Part shown: in pieces, positions 44,737-53,535 of the stretch | Numbering within the stretch: position 1 is the stretch's first letter | Layout of the letters: each line of letters begins with the position of its first letter | NCBI GenBank assembly: GCA_025782395.1 | Contig: JALGZD010000191.1 | Coordinates: 1 to 64,000, forward strand | Length of the DNA: 64,000 nucleotides | Origin: a bacterium | GTDB lineage: Bacteria; Joyebacterota; Joyebacteria; Joyebacterales; Joyebacteraceae | Direction of reading: 5' to 3' | The notes under the pieces: generated by a model | Told to the model about the DNA's origin: nothing | Seen by the model: only the letters and a program-made list of their open reading frames with translations | Databases searched by the model: none | Made by a program: the position numbers and the translations under genes

Positions 44737-45789
44737 CTAGACGTCCATCGTCAGGGCCATGATGGCCTTCTGCACGTGAAGTCTGTTCTCGGCCTCGTCG
44801 AACACGACCGAATTCGGACCGTCGATGACCTCGTCGGTCACCTCGAACCCGCGGTCGCACGGCAGACAGTGCATGTACCTGGCGTCAGGCTTTGCGAGCT
44901 TCATCTTCGCAGCGTCGCAGATCCAGTCCTTGTTGGCGTCGAAGAGCTCCTGCGTCTTCTCCATCATCGGCGCGTCCGCGATCGGTGGGATGAAGTGCTT
45001 GGATGTCCATGCCTTCGGATAAACGACGTCGGCATCTTTGAACGCGGCTTCCATGCTGTTCGTTATCTCGAACGAGCCACCGGACTCCTCGGCGCGCTTG
45101 CGAGCCGCCGCTACCACGTCATCGTCGAGTTCGAGCCCCTTGGGGTGCGCGAGAACCACGTCACAACCGACGGTGGCGGCAGCGATCACCGCGCTGTGGG
45201 GAACCGACAGCGGCTTGTGGACGCTCGGGCTGTAGGCCCAGCTCATCACGAACTTTTTCCCCTTGAAACCGCCGCAGTGCTCCTTGACGGTGAGGATGTC
45301 GGCCATGCCCTGGCAAGGATGGTAGATGTCGCACTCCATGTTGATGATGGGAACGCGCTCGGCCCAGTGCGCGAACTCACGCACAATGCGGTTGGCCTTG
45401 CCGTTGATCCAACCGACGGGGTCCCCGTATATCCGAATGGCGATGCCGTGACCCATGCGGTCGAGCACACGCGCCACATCCGAGATGCGCTCGGTCGAGT
45501 AGGCAATCTCTTCGCCCTCGAGCACGGGCATGTAGATCTTGTTCGGATCGAGGAAATGCGCGTGGCCGCCCATCTGCGTCATCCCAGCCTCAAAACTGTT
45601 TCTCGTCCTCAGAGATGAGTTGTAGAAGATCATGAAGAGCGTCTTGTCCTCAAGGTACTTGTGCGGACGTCCCGACCCGAACTTGTCCTTGAGCTCCGCG
45701 GCGAAATCGAGAATGAACTCGATCTCTTCCCTCGTGTAGTCCAGAAGCGTGATGAAATCCCTGCCTCTGAAATCTTTCGTGCTGAACAC
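44737..45789 (-). CDS. Carbamoyltransferase-family protein, YgeW-like (copy 1)
   Basis: GTG 45789 is chosen because GGAGG lies five bases before it (CGGAGGAAACG-GTG); this aligns its length (350) with the paralog downstream. The carbamoyl-phosphate loop SSLRTR is identical in both copies, as is HPCQGMAD, but the substrate loop is HCLPCDRGFEVTDE, closer to OTC. Both copies end LHVQKAIMALTM and share DNA identity over the last codons, so they arose by tandem duplication. One may act on each of two ureido groups of a purine-derived intermediate, an inference from the pathway. Confidence 0.88.
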   Translation of the reverse strand: MFSTKDFRGRDFITLLDYTREEIEFILDFAAELKDKFGSGRPHKYLEDKTLFMIFYNSSLRTRNSFEAGMTQMGGHAHFLDPNKIYMPVLEGEEIAYSTERISDVARVLDRMGHGIAIRIYGDPVGWINGKANRIVREFAHWAERVPIINMECDIYHPCQGMADILTVKEHCGGFKGKKFVMSWAYSPSVHKPLSVPHSAVIAAATVGCDVVLAHPKGLELDDDVVAAARKRAEESGGSFEITNSMEAAFKDADVVYPKAWTSKHFIPPIADAPMMEKTQELFDANKDWICDAAKMKLAKPDARYMHCLPCDRGFEVTDEVIDGPNSVVFDEAENRLHVQKAIMALTMDV

Positions 45790-45861
45790 CGTTTCCTCCG
45801 TTCTCAAGTATCTCTCGTCACGCACAGCAAACTCGTCAATCCCTCAGGCACATTTCCCTGG

Positions 45862-46722
45862 TCAGTCTCTCAGGCACATCTCCCTGAGCGACGATGCGGT
45901 CAGTGATTCTACGAGCATCGTTCTGTACTCCGCCGTCGCTCTCACGTCATCTATCGGACTCGCGGCCTCGACCGCGAGTCGCGCCACGGCCTTCACAAGC
46001 TCTGGTCGGTCATTTGAAGTTCCCCACTCTGATTCGAAGAGCTCCTCGGCCGCTCTCGCGCGCACCACCGTTGGAGCAACCGAACCGAAGGACACTCGTA
46101 CTGTTCCAGCCTTGGGATCGAATGTAGCTCCGATCGATACAATCGCGATGGCAAGCGCGTTCCGCTGCCCCACCTTACGGTAGTAGCTGCGGGCATCGGC
46201 ACCAGGCAGATTGAACGAGATTCCGGCAATGAGCTCGTCTCCCGCCAGTGTCGTCACTCCGGGGCCCCTGAAGAAGTCCGCAAGCGGAACGATACGCTCC
46301 CCACGCATCGACAGAATACGCACATCTGCGTCCAGAGCGGCGAGCGCCGTCACGCTGTCAGCCGCAGGCGACGCGTTCGCGATATTCCCTCCGAGAGTTC
46401 CGCGAGATCGGGTCTGCGGGGAACCGACTGCGGCACACGCCGCAGCAAGCAGTCCCACCCTCTCCCGCACCAGAGGGTGCGCCGCGATCCCGGCGTGTGT
46501 GGCAAGCGCGCCGAGTTCGAAGCGTCCGTCGGCTACGGTGATCTGCGCCTGTCCGGGCACGCCGGAGAGATCTACAAGCACATCCGGTCTCAACACGCGC
46601 CTCCGGATGAGTACGGCGAGATCCGTCCCTCCGGCTATCGCCCTTCCCGACTCACCGGCGTCGCTGATGGCGGTCACGGCCTCATCCAGGCTCTTCGGAT
46701 GTCTCCAGACCGGCTCGTACAC
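45862..46722 (-). CDS. Xanthine dehydrogenase-type FAD-binding subunit
   Basis: The 286-residue protein starts at GTG 46722, four bases after the yqeB stop, with GGGAG eight bases upstream. The two FAD motifs are AIAGGTDL (28-35) and TLGGNIANASPAAD (109-122). The C-terminal CO-dehydrogenase-flavoprotein domain (about 170-280; YYRKVGQRNALAIAIVSIG) is complete. This subunit passes electrons from the 2Fe-2S subunit to its acceptor in a molybdenum hydroxylase such as xanthine dehydrogenase. Its 2Fe-2S partner is encoded 6 kb upstream (52980-53444), and no large molybdenum subunit is visible in between. Confidence 0.95.
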   Translation of the reverse strand: MYEPVWRHPKSLDEAVTAISDAGESGRAIAGGTDLAVLIRRRVLRPDVLVDLSGVPGQAQITVADGRFELGALATHAGIAAHPLVRERVGLLAAACAAVGSPQTRSRGTLGGNIANASPAADSVTALAALDADVRILSMRGERIVPLADFFRGPGVTTLAGDELIAGISFNLPGADARSYYRKVGQRNALAIAIVSIGATFDPKAGTVRVSFGSVAPTVVRARAAEELFESEWGTSNDRPELVKAVARLAVEAASPIDDVRATAEYRTMLVESLTASSLREMCLRD

Positions 46723-46726
46723 TACG

Positions 46727-47557
46727 TCATCTCCCAGGCAGAAAGCCTCGTGACAGGAGAGCCTCCAGCACGCCTCCACCGACGGCGAGAGCCTTGTCGG
46801 AAACGGTCGCGGGATCTATCCTGTCCCCGCGCGGGTCGATGTCTCCGCTCTTCTGGCCCTCACTGAGTTCCACACCGTCCGAGACAAGCCCGCGGATCAC
46901 TCCTCCGGTCCGCGCGACCACCGCCTTCCCACCGACCTCGCCGAGTTCGTCACCGGTCTCAACCACGTCTCCGATTCGTCGCATGGACCGGAAGGGACCG
47001 TTTGCCGGAGAGCGCACTATCCGTTGCTCGGTCACGCCCAGCACCGCGCCGGGAATACCGGTGTCGGGTTCAGCCCGTCCGGATCGGATGACCCGGCCCA
47101 ATCTGTGTCCCCGGTTGGTCTCGATCACAAGATCCACATCACGGCCGGCTTCGAATCCCGGCCCCAATCCAACCGTGAGAGGAGCGTCGTCGATGGCGGC
47201 GCCGAGGTTTCGCTTCGCCATTCTGGCATCCACCACCACGTCGGGACTCAGAATGCCAAGCGAACACCCTTCTGGATCGACGACAACCGGCACTGGTTGA
47301 CCCATCGCGCCGTCCGGATTCCAGAAGCCGACGGACGCGGTCTCAAGCTCATCCAGCGCAGTCAATATCGAGGGCATTTCCTCAACGGACGCACGCCCGT
47401 CGAACACAGCCTGAGCGAAGGAGACCTTCCTTCTGACGACCGTGGGGCACTCTGCTTCGAGGACCACTACCCTGTAACCTGCGCTCACGAGTCTGAAGAC
47501 GACCCCGCTTCCGAGATCTCCTCCACCCCTCACGACAATCAGGCTATCCTCTTTCAT
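46727..47557 (-). CDS. yqeB: Selenium-dependent molybdenum hydroxylase accessory protein YqeB (EF2563 family)
   Basis: The 276-residue product begins SLIVVRGGGDLGSGVVFRLVSAGYRVVVLE, the Rossmann-like signature of this family, and contains VDARMAKRNLGAAIDDAPLTVGLGPGFEAG and VRSPANGPFRSMRRIGD. The gene travels with selenium-dependent molybdenum hydroxylases and is thought to help install the selenium-containing cofactor. Its presence suggests a labile-selenium xanthine dehydrogenase or purine hydroxylase. ATG 47557 follows AGGGAAG. It ends just before the FAD subunit. Confidence 0.93.
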   Translation of the reverse strand: MKEDSLIVVRGGGDLGSGVVFRLVSAGYRVVVLEAECPTVVRRKVSFAQAVFDGRASVEEMPSILTALDELETASVGFWNPDGAMGQPVPVVVDPEGCSLGILSPDVVVDARMAKRNLGAAIDDAPLTVGLGPGFEAGRDVDLVIETNRGHRLGRVIRSGRAEPDTGIPGAVLGVTEQRIVRSPANGPFRSMRRIGDVVETGDELGEVGGKAVVARTGGVIRGLVSDGVELSEGQKSGDIDPRGDRIDPATVSDKALAVGGGVLEALLSRGFLPGR

Positions 47558-47630
47558 CCGACACCCACTTCCCTCAGTGCGGCCCAACCTTGATCACTGT
47601 AGTCAACTCACTTGACAGGGCTTGAACGGC

Positions 47631-48458
47631 TCAATCTCTGTTGCGCCCCTTGAAACCGATCTTATCCATCAGCCTCGCCGTATCTCTGATGCCGTTCTTT
47701 GCTGCTATTATCTCGGCCACGACGCTGACCGCGATCTCATCGGGAGTCTCTGCCCCAATGTCGAGCCCAATGGGGGCATGCACAGTGTCAAGGTCGGCGC
47801 GTGGCGTTCCCTCGGCTTCGAGCTCGGCGAATGCCGCCGCGACCTTCGTCTCGCTTCCGAGCATTCCAAGGTAGGCGGGCTTTCTGACGAGTAGTTTACT
47901 GACCCATTCCTTGTCGAACCGGTGTCCCCTCGTTACGACAACCACGAAAGTCTCGCCATCCACCTTGAGGTCACTCTCAAGAAGGTCCTCATTCCCCACG
48001 AGTCGCAAGTCCGCGAAGGGAAACCGTTTCGCAGAGACCATGTCCGCGCGGTCGTCAGCCACCGCTACGCTGAATCCGGACTGCTTGGCCGCCCGCGCCA
48101 CTGCCAGACCGACGTGTCCGCCACCTATGACGACGAGCATCGGACCGGAGGCGATGGGTTCGAGGAAGACCTCCATACCGCCGCCGCAGGTCATGTCTTG
48201 ACCGTCGGCGAGATCGTATGAGAAAAGCTTGCTCTCCTTCGAACCGACCATTCCTCTCGCCGCGTCGATGACCGTGCTTTCGATCGTGCCACCACCAACA
48301 GAACCGAGTATGCGGCCATCTGCGTAGACGATCATCTTGGCGCCTGCGTTTCTGGGCGTTGAGCCGTCCGCGCGCACAACTGTCGCCACGACACCGGAGA
48401 TCCCCTCCCGGTGCATTCGCGCCAGCTCTTCATAGATGTCCGCAAGCCTGAGCGCCAT
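47631..48458 (-). CDS. XdhC/CoxI-family molybdenum-hydroxylase maturation protein
   Basis: XdhC-type chaperones bind and deliver the sulfurated (or selenated) molybdenum cofactor to xanthine dehydrogenase. The 275-residue protein has the N-terminal XdhC signature SVGGGTIES and MTCGGGMEVFLEP, and the C-terminal Rossmann domain with VVIGGGHVGLAVARAAKQSG and APIGLDIGAETPDEIAVSVVAEI. ATG 48458 follows GAGGAAG. It is encoded between mocA and yqeB, as expected in such clusters. Confidence 0.95.
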   Translation of the reverse strand: MALRLADIYEELARMHREGISGVVATVVRADGSTPRNAGAKMIVYADGRILGSVGGGTIESTVIDAARGMVGSKESKLFSYDLADGQDMTCGGGMEVFLEPIASGPMLVVIGGGHVGLAVARAAKQSGFSVAVADDRADMVSAKRFPFADLRLVGNEDLLESDLKVDGETFVVVVTRGHRFDKEWVSKLLVRKPAYLGMLGSETKVAAAFAELEAEGTPRADLDTVHAPIGLDIGAETPDEIAVSVVAEIIAAKNGIRDTARLMDKIGFKGRNRD

Positions 48459-48574
48459 AGTTTCAACTTCCTCTTGCCGCCGCCCTCGGCGGCGCATTGC
48501 CTACGGACTCCAGACGGCACTGAATGAAGACCGACCCCGCGCCCGACCGAATCGCTCAGCCCGTGCGAGGTCGC

Positions 48575-49177
48575 CTATTCCCCACCCATCCCGTTTTTCA
48601 CGGCCTCGTAGTCATCCGCTTCGTCAATGTCGACCAGAAAACCGTCGGCGTCGATCGCGACCTCGACGATGCGGTCGGCGTCGCGCTCGAGAATATGTCT
48701 CGCTCCTGCATCCCCGTCCAGATCCTCGAGTTCCTCTCTGTAGGACCCGTCGATAAGGATGGGATGTCCGCGGCGTCCCGCCCTCACAGGCACGACGATT
48801 GCCCCACCGTGCGAGTGGGAATCGACCAGTCTGTCCACATCCTCAACACGGAAGAACGGAGCGTCACCCAACACAACGAAGATGCCGTCCGTCCCCCACG
48901 AGCAGGCGCTGACGCCCCGCGCCAGAGATGTTCCCATCCCGTCGCTGAACCGCCTGTTTCCCACCAGCTCAAGCCGCTCGTCTATGATCCCGGAAAGCGC
49001 CAAGCCTACCTCGTCAGCATGAGCGCCGAGCACTACGATAACCTCGTCAATCTTGATCGAGGCGAGGAGCTTGTCCACAACAAGCCGAATCATCGGCGTT
49101 CCCTTGATCGGGAGCAGCTCCTTCTTCTTCCCCATCCTTCGGGATTCGCCCGCAGCCAGTACGACCGCTGAAATCAT
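48575..49177 (-). CDS. mocA: Molybdenum cofactor cytidylyltransferase-like NTP transferase (MocA/YgfJ)
   Basis: The 200-residue protein has the nucleotidyltransferase signature LAAGESRRMGKKK (7-19), with NRRFSDGMGTSLARGV and VVLGDAPFF, and RRGHPILIDGSY near the C-terminus. In xanthine dehydrogenase operons this protein attaches CMP to molybdopterin to make the cytosine dinucleotide cofactor. Its place next to xdhC and yqeB supports that role. Confidence 0.93.
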   Translation of the reverse strand: MISAVVLAAGESRRMGKKKELLPIKGTPMIRLVVDKLLASIKIDEVIVVLGAHADEVGLALSGIIDERLELVGNRRFSDGMGTSLARGVSACSWGTDGIFVVLGDAPFFRVEDVDRLVDSHSHGGAIVVPVRAGRRGHPILIDGSYREELEDLDGDAGARHILERDADRIVEVAIDADGFLVDIDEADDYEAVKNGMGGE

Positions 49178-49288
49178 GGGTACCTTCCACTCTGAGCGAG
49201 TGCACGATTCGCACTCTCGCCGCGTGTACGTCCGCGCTGCCCATGGGAGCAGCCGGCGTGGTCGCCCCCATGGTGCAGAGGGCTACAT

Positions 49289-50443
49289 CTAGGCCATATT
49301 CTTGCGGATATTCTCGACCGCTTTCTCAATATTCTCAAGGGAGTTGGCGTAGCTGAATCTGAGGTAGCCCTCTCCGTTACTGCCGAAGCAGGTGCCCGAC
49401 AGACAGGCCACACCCGCATCATTGAGCATTCTGTCAGCGAGTTCTTGGGACGGCATGCCGGTCTCCGTGATGTTCGGGAACACGTAGAACGCGCCCTTCG
49501 GCTTGAGACACGAGAAGCCCTTGACGTCGTTGAGACCGTCCACAATCGCGTCTCTTCTCTTCTTGAAGATGGCCAGCATCTCTCTGACCTTGTCCTGGGG
49601 ACCCTTGAGCGCCTCAACGCCGGCGATCTGGACGAAGGTGGTCGCATGGGAGTAGACGTTCGTGTTGAGCTTCGTGAACTTCTCAGCGATCGGCTTCGGC
49701 ATAGCGGCGTAGCCAAGACGCCACCCTGTCATTGCGTATGTCTTGGAGTGCGCATCCATGAGGATGGTCCGCTCTTTCATGCCCGGATATGCAGCGACGG
49801 TATGATGCTCTCCATCGTAGATCATCTTGCTGTAGACCTCGTCGGACAGGACGATGACGTCGTTCTCGACCGCCAGCTCGGCGATGCGCTTGAGATCGCT
49901 CTCCTCGAGCACGCCTCCCGTAGGATTCTCAGGCGAGTTGATGATGAGCATCTTCGTCTGCGGGCCTATCTTCTCCTCGAGCTCAGCGATGTCGAAGCGG
50001 AAGTCCCGCTCCTCGTTGTACATGAGCGGGACGGCTTTCCCGCCGGCGAAATTGATGGCCGACTCGTAGATCGGATAGCCGGGATTCGGGTAGATGACTT
50101 CGTCACCGTGGTCGACAAGCGCCAGAATCGGGAGAAAAATGATCGGCTTGCCGCCCGGAGTCAGCACGATCTCGTCCGGTGAGTATTGAATGCCCCGGTC
50201 CTTTGCGAAGTGCTCGCAGATAGCCTCGCGCACTTCCATGAGTCCCGCGGAGGGACCGTAGTGGGTACGACCCGCCCATATGGCGTCGACCGCCGACTGG
50301 CGGATGTTGTCCGGCGTGTCGAAGTCCGGCTCGCCGATCTCCAGGTGGACGATATCGCGTCCCTGTGCCTCAAGCGCCCTCGCCTTCGCCAGCACCTCGA
50401 AGGCGGTCTCCGTCCCCAGCCTGTTCATTCTTTCTGCGAACAT
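49289..50443 (-). CDS. PLP-dependent class I/II aminotransferase
   Basis: ATG 50443 with AAGGAG seven bases upstream gives 384 residues. The fold-type I aminotransferase features are VHLEIGEPDFDTP, THYGPSAGLMEVREAI, PNPGYPIYES, NSPENPTGG, and the PLP lysine in AHSKTYAMTGWRLGYA, with FLRFSYA-type ending (YLRFSYANS). It belongs to the aspartate/alanine aminotransferase group. The substrate is not apparent. In this cluster it may pass amino groups freed from purine breakdown to a keto acid; that role is inferred. Confidence 0.93.
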   Translation of the reverse strand: MFAERMNRLGTETAFEVLAKARALEAQGRDIVHLEIGEPDFDTPDNIRQSAVDAIWAGRTHYGPSAGLMEVREAICEHFAKDRGIQYSPDEIVLTPGGKPIIFLPILALVDHGDEVIYPNPGYPIYESAINFAGGKAVPLMYNEERDFRFDIAELEEKIGPQTKMLIINSPENPTGGVLEESDLKRIAELAVENDVIVLSDEVYSKMIYDGEHHTVAAYPGMKERTILMDAHSKTYAMTGWRLGYAAMPKPIAEKFTKLNTNVYSHATTFVQIAGVEALKGPQDKVREMLAIFKKRRDAIVDGLNDVKGFSCLKPKGAFYVFPNITETGMPSQELADRMLNDAGVACLSGTCFGSNGEGYLRFSYANSLENIEKAVENIRKNMA

Positions 50444-50549
50444 CGATTCTCTCCTTCTCTCGATGGACTCCTGCCCGTCCATGCCGATCCCCACCCACAA
50501 CCGATTCCAGACCACGATTCTGCGGCACTCCGGTGTGAGCAACAGTTAT

Positions 50550-51572
50550 TTACCTGCTCCTTGTTTCCTCTTCACGTGCGCCGCGGGCGCCGTTTGCTTT
50601 CATAATCAGTACCTCGCGGATCGCCGACGCGATCCCGCGGGACGTCAGGCCGAAATGCAGAAGGAGTTCCTCGTGCTCGCCCGATTCGCCGAAGCGGTCT
50701 TCTATGCCGACTATCTTCATGGGGATCGGGCGCCCCACCTGCGCAAGGGCCTCCGCACACGCGCCCCCGAGTCCCCCAATGGAGGCACCCTCTTCCACCG
50801 TGACGATTGCGCCGGTCTCGACAGCCATCCTGCTTACCATCGCCCGGTCGAATGGCTTGACCGTGTGACAGTTGATGACCCTCACGCTGATTCCCTCATC
50901 CTCGAGCTTTCGCGCCGCCCTCATCGCCTCGTAGACGACGACCCCACATGCCAGCACGGACACGTCATCACCCTGCCTGTAGACCTCGGCCTGTCCCATC
51001 GTGAACGGGGTCAGATCCGTCGTCACGATGGGCACACGCGCCGACGCAAAGCGCAGGTAGACCGGACCGGGCGTTCGCGAGGCGGCAATCGTGGCCTTCT
51101 TCGCCTCTACGGAATCAGCCGGGACGACAACCGTCATACCTGTGAGCGTCCGCATCACAGCGACATCCTCAAGTGACTGCCTCGAACCACCCGCCGCGCC
51201 CGCCGAGAGCCCGGCGTCCGCACCGCAGATGTTCACATTCAGCGTGCCGTAGCAGATCGTCGAACGAATGATGTCCCATGCCTTGCCTGCCGCAAGCATG
51301 CCGTGGGTCGTCACAAAGACGCATTTGCCGGCAAGCGCCAGCCCGGCCGCAGTTCCAATCATGTCCTGTTCGCACAGACCTATGTCCATGAATCTGTCGG
51401 GGAAGCGCTTCCTGAACTCACCTGTTCCGCTTGACCCTGCGAGATCGGCATCCATGACTATGATGTCGAAACCCCGCTCGGCGAGCTCGATCAGTCCGCG
51501 CTCGTACCCTCGGCTCGTCGCCTCCAGCTTCGCCGCGTTGTGGTGTATGTCGGCAAGCCCCATCTCGGCCAT
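50550..51572 (-). CDS. Transketolase, C-terminal half
   Basis: The 340-residue protein holds the pyrimidine-binding and C-terminal domains of transketolase (GLCEQDMIGTAAGLALAG with the cofactor glutamate, THGMLAAGKAWD, AGLSAGAAGGSRQSLEDVAVMR, and VITVEEG-type TVEEGASIGGLGG). ATG 51572 follows AGGGG; the distal frame has no such signal. It forms the enzyme with the N-terminal half encoded 94 bases upstream. Split transketolases occur in archaea and several bacteria. Together they move a two-carbon ketol unit, here perhaps to handle the pentose freed from nucleosides. Confidence 0.92.
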   Translation of the reverse strand: MAEMGLADIHHNAAKLEATSRGYERGLIELAERGFDIIVMDADLAGSSGTGEFRKRFPDRFMDIGLCEQDMIGTAAGLALAGKCVFVTTHGMLAAGKAWDIIRSTICYGTLNVNICGADAGLSAGAAGGSRQSLEDVAVMRTLTGMTVVVPADSVEAKKATIAASRTPGPVYLRFASARVPIVTTDLTPFTMGQAEVYRQGDDVSVLACGVVVYEAMRAARKLEDEGISVRVINCHTVKPFDRAMVSRMAVETGAIVTVEEGASIGGLGGACAEALAQVGRPIPMKIVGIEDRFGESGEHEELLLHFGLTSRGIASAIREVLIMKANGARGAREEETRSR

Positions 51573-51666
51573 AAGTGTCACCCCTGATAGACGTCCAGTA
51601 CCACGCTGCTGCGCTCGCCGGTTCAAACCCCAATCCGGCGTCGTGACCAACCAGGCGCGTGGGCTC

Positions 51667-52482
51667 CTACGAGAGCGCCCGCACGGCCTCCTCGTACAGA
51701 TCTTCCGTGACCTTCTTGTCGTGCCACTCCGGGTTGTTCTCCATGAAAGGAACGCCCTTTCCCTTCACGGTGCGTGCGAGAATCAGCGACGGTTTGCCCT
51801 TTACCGACGCGGCCTCACTGAATGCTCCTAGCAATTGCTCCACATCGTGCCCGTCGGTCTCGATGACGTGCCAGTTGAAGGTCCGCCACTTGTCTCCCAG
51901 CGGCGCGAGCGCCGCGATCTTCTCGGTGTCCCCGTCGCCCATCATCCGGTTCCTGTCTATGATGGCACAGACGTTGTCGAGACCGTGGTGCGCCGACGTC
52001 ATTGCGGCCTCCCAGACTTGTCCCTCCTGCGTCTCCCCATCACCGATCAGGCAGTAGACGCGGAAGCTCTTCCCGTCCCGCTTGGCGGCGATTGCAAGGC
52101 CGTTGGCTATCGAGAGCCCTTGACCCGGCGACCCTACCGACGCATCTATGCCCAGCGTCTTATGCATGTCCGGGAACCCCTGGAGCTTCGACTTCAGCTT
52201 CCGGAAGGTCAGGAGTTCTCTCACATCGAAGTAGCCGCGACGCGCGAGAGCGGCGTAGAGCGCCGGGGCGGCGTGCGCCTTGGAAAGGACGAAGCGGTCG
52301 CGCTCTTCCCACACCGGTCTGTCCGGTCTGATATTCATTACTTCCCAGTACAGAACGGCGATGATGTCGGCGGCTGAAAGCGATCCTCCAGGGTGACCGG
52401 AGCCGGCCTCCAGCAACATCGTGAGAATGTCACGCCGAATGACTTTGGCTACGCCCCTCAGTTCTGTCGGAGTAGGACTCAT
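51667..52482 (-). CDS. Transketolase, N-terminal half
   Basis: The 271-residue protein is the thiamine-diphosphate-binding domain: GHPGGSLSAADIIAVLYWEVM, SKAHAAPALYAALARRG, SPGQGLSIANGLAIAAK, and the diphosphate motif GDGETQEGQVWEAAM. It has no C-terminal domains of its own, so it must pair with the downstream half. It lies nine bases after the PPC-domain gene. Confidence 0.93.
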   Translation of the reverse strand: MSPTPTELRGVAKVIRRDILTMLLEAGSGHPGGSLSAADIIAVLYWEVMNIRPDRPVWEERDRFVLSKAHAAPALYAALARRGYFDVRELLTFRKLKSKLQGFPDMHKTLGIDASVGSPGQGLSIANGLAIAAKRDGKSFRVYCLIGDGETQEGQVWEAAMTSAHHGLDNVCAIIDRNRMMGDGDTEKIAALAPLGDKWRTFNWHVIETDGHDVEQLLGAFSEAASVKGKPSLILARTVKGKGVPFMENNPEWHDKKVTEDLYEEAVRALS

Positions 52483-52491
52483 CGTGCTCTC

Positions 52492-52914
52492 CTATTTGAG
52501 ACGCAGGGATTTGAGACCTGTTCCAGGGTCAAGCTCGCGCCTCAAGGGTGCGTCCGATTTCAGGATGACGATCTCGTTCGTTACGTTCGCCTTTGCCTTC
52601 GAGAGGTGTCCGGCAATCGCTTCTTTGTTCGGCCGCGCCAGGACAGCGTGAAGATGGAACATGTGCTCTCCGTCCTGGAAGACGATGTTCCCCGAAAGCG
52701 ATACGAGTTCGAGTGGTTGAGGGAAAAGCACCCGCGAGTACTCGCCCTGCTTCTGGAAGAAGTTGAGCTCCGCCTGCTTCAGCATCCCGATTCCCGACAG
52801 CACCACCCCCACCTTGACATCACAGGCGACACACACTTCCTTCAGACAATCGAATAGCTCCTCATCCTGATGAAGCCTGATGAAGATCAGATCCTTGCTT
52901 TCGAGATACTCCAT
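52492..52914 (-). CDS. PPC/DUF296-domain protein
   Basis: The 140-residue product matches the PPC (DUF296) domain: LHQDEELFDCLKEVCVACDVKVGVVLSGIGMLK, PLELVSLSGNIV, and HMFHLHAVLARPNKEAIAGHL, whose histidines may bind a metal. In plants this fold is joined to AT-hook proteins, while the stand-alone bacterial members have no settled role. It sits between the transketolase N-half and the 2Fe-2S subunit. It could regulate or support the cluster, which is a guess. Confidence 0.88.
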   Translation of the reverse strand: MEYLESKDLIFIRLHQDEELFDCLKEVCVACDVKVGVVLSGIGMLKQAELNFFQKQGEYSRVLFPQPLELVSLSGNIVFQDGEHMFHLHAVLARPNKEAIAGHLSKAKANVTNEIVILKSDAPLRRELDPGTGLKSLRLK

Positions 52915-52979
52915 CCGTCAGTCCTCTCTGTTCCTGCATGCTGTTGCGTCGGCTGCGTGTTCGTCTGTCGCAGCTTCGC

Positions 52980-53444
52980 CTACTCACTCGTGCGCGAAGC
53001 GGCCTCGACTGCATCCACGATCTTCACGTAGCCGGTGCATCTGCAGAGGTTTCCCGACAATGCCTCCGCGATCTCCTCGCGCGAGGGATGCGGCTTCTTC
53101 GAAAGAAGCGCTGCGGCCGACATTATCATGCCCGGCGTGCAGAACCCGCACTGCACGGCCCCTGTGTCGATGAACGCCTGCTGAATGCGGTCGAGCTTTC
53201 CGCTCTCTCCGCTCAATCCCTCTATCGTTACGACTTCTCGCCCATCGCACTGCGCGGCAAAGACAAGACACGAACTCACCGGGTCGCCATCGAGGATAAC
53301 GGTGCAGGCGCCGCACTCCCCATTCCCGCATCCACACTTGGTTCCTCTGAGACCGAGGTGCTCGCGCAGAAGCTCAAGGAGCGTTGTCGCAGGCGGGACT
53401 TCGGCCGTCCGCGTTCTGCCGTTCACTGTGAGAACAACGCGCAT
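52980..53444 (-). CDS. Xanthine dehydrogenase-type 2Fe-2S subunit
   Basis: The 154-residue protein has both clusters of the family: the plant-type cluster with C39, C44, C47 and C59 (KCGCGNGECGACTV) and the second with C99, C102, C134 and C136 (VQCGFCTPGM, NLCRCTGY). ATG 53444 with GGAGGG upstream gives the usual length, whereas a 50-residue extension has no such support. It carries electrons from the molybdenum centre to the FAD subunit (45862-46722). The molybdenum subunit itself is not in the window. Confidence 0.96.
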   Translation of the reverse strand: MRVVLTVNGRTRTAEVPPATTLLELLREHLGLRGTKCGCGNGECGACTVILDGDPVSSCLVFAAQCDGREVVTIEGLSGESGKLDRIQQAFIDTGAVQCGFCTPGMIMSAAALLSKKPHPSREEIAEALSGNLCRCTGYVKIVDAVEAASRTSE

Positions 53445-53535
53445 ACGTTCGCCCTCCCCGCGACCGCCGGCGCTGCGGTTCCCCGAAGCGCCGCTACCCT
53501 GCCGGAGCCTGCTCCGAAGCCGCCCCGAAACCCCG

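Noticed and set aside
45862-53444. A molybdenum-binding large subunit of xanthine dehydrogenase in the gap between the FAD and 2Fe-2S genes.
   Set aside because: Every gene in this stretch was identified as something else, and none has the size or motifs of that subunit.
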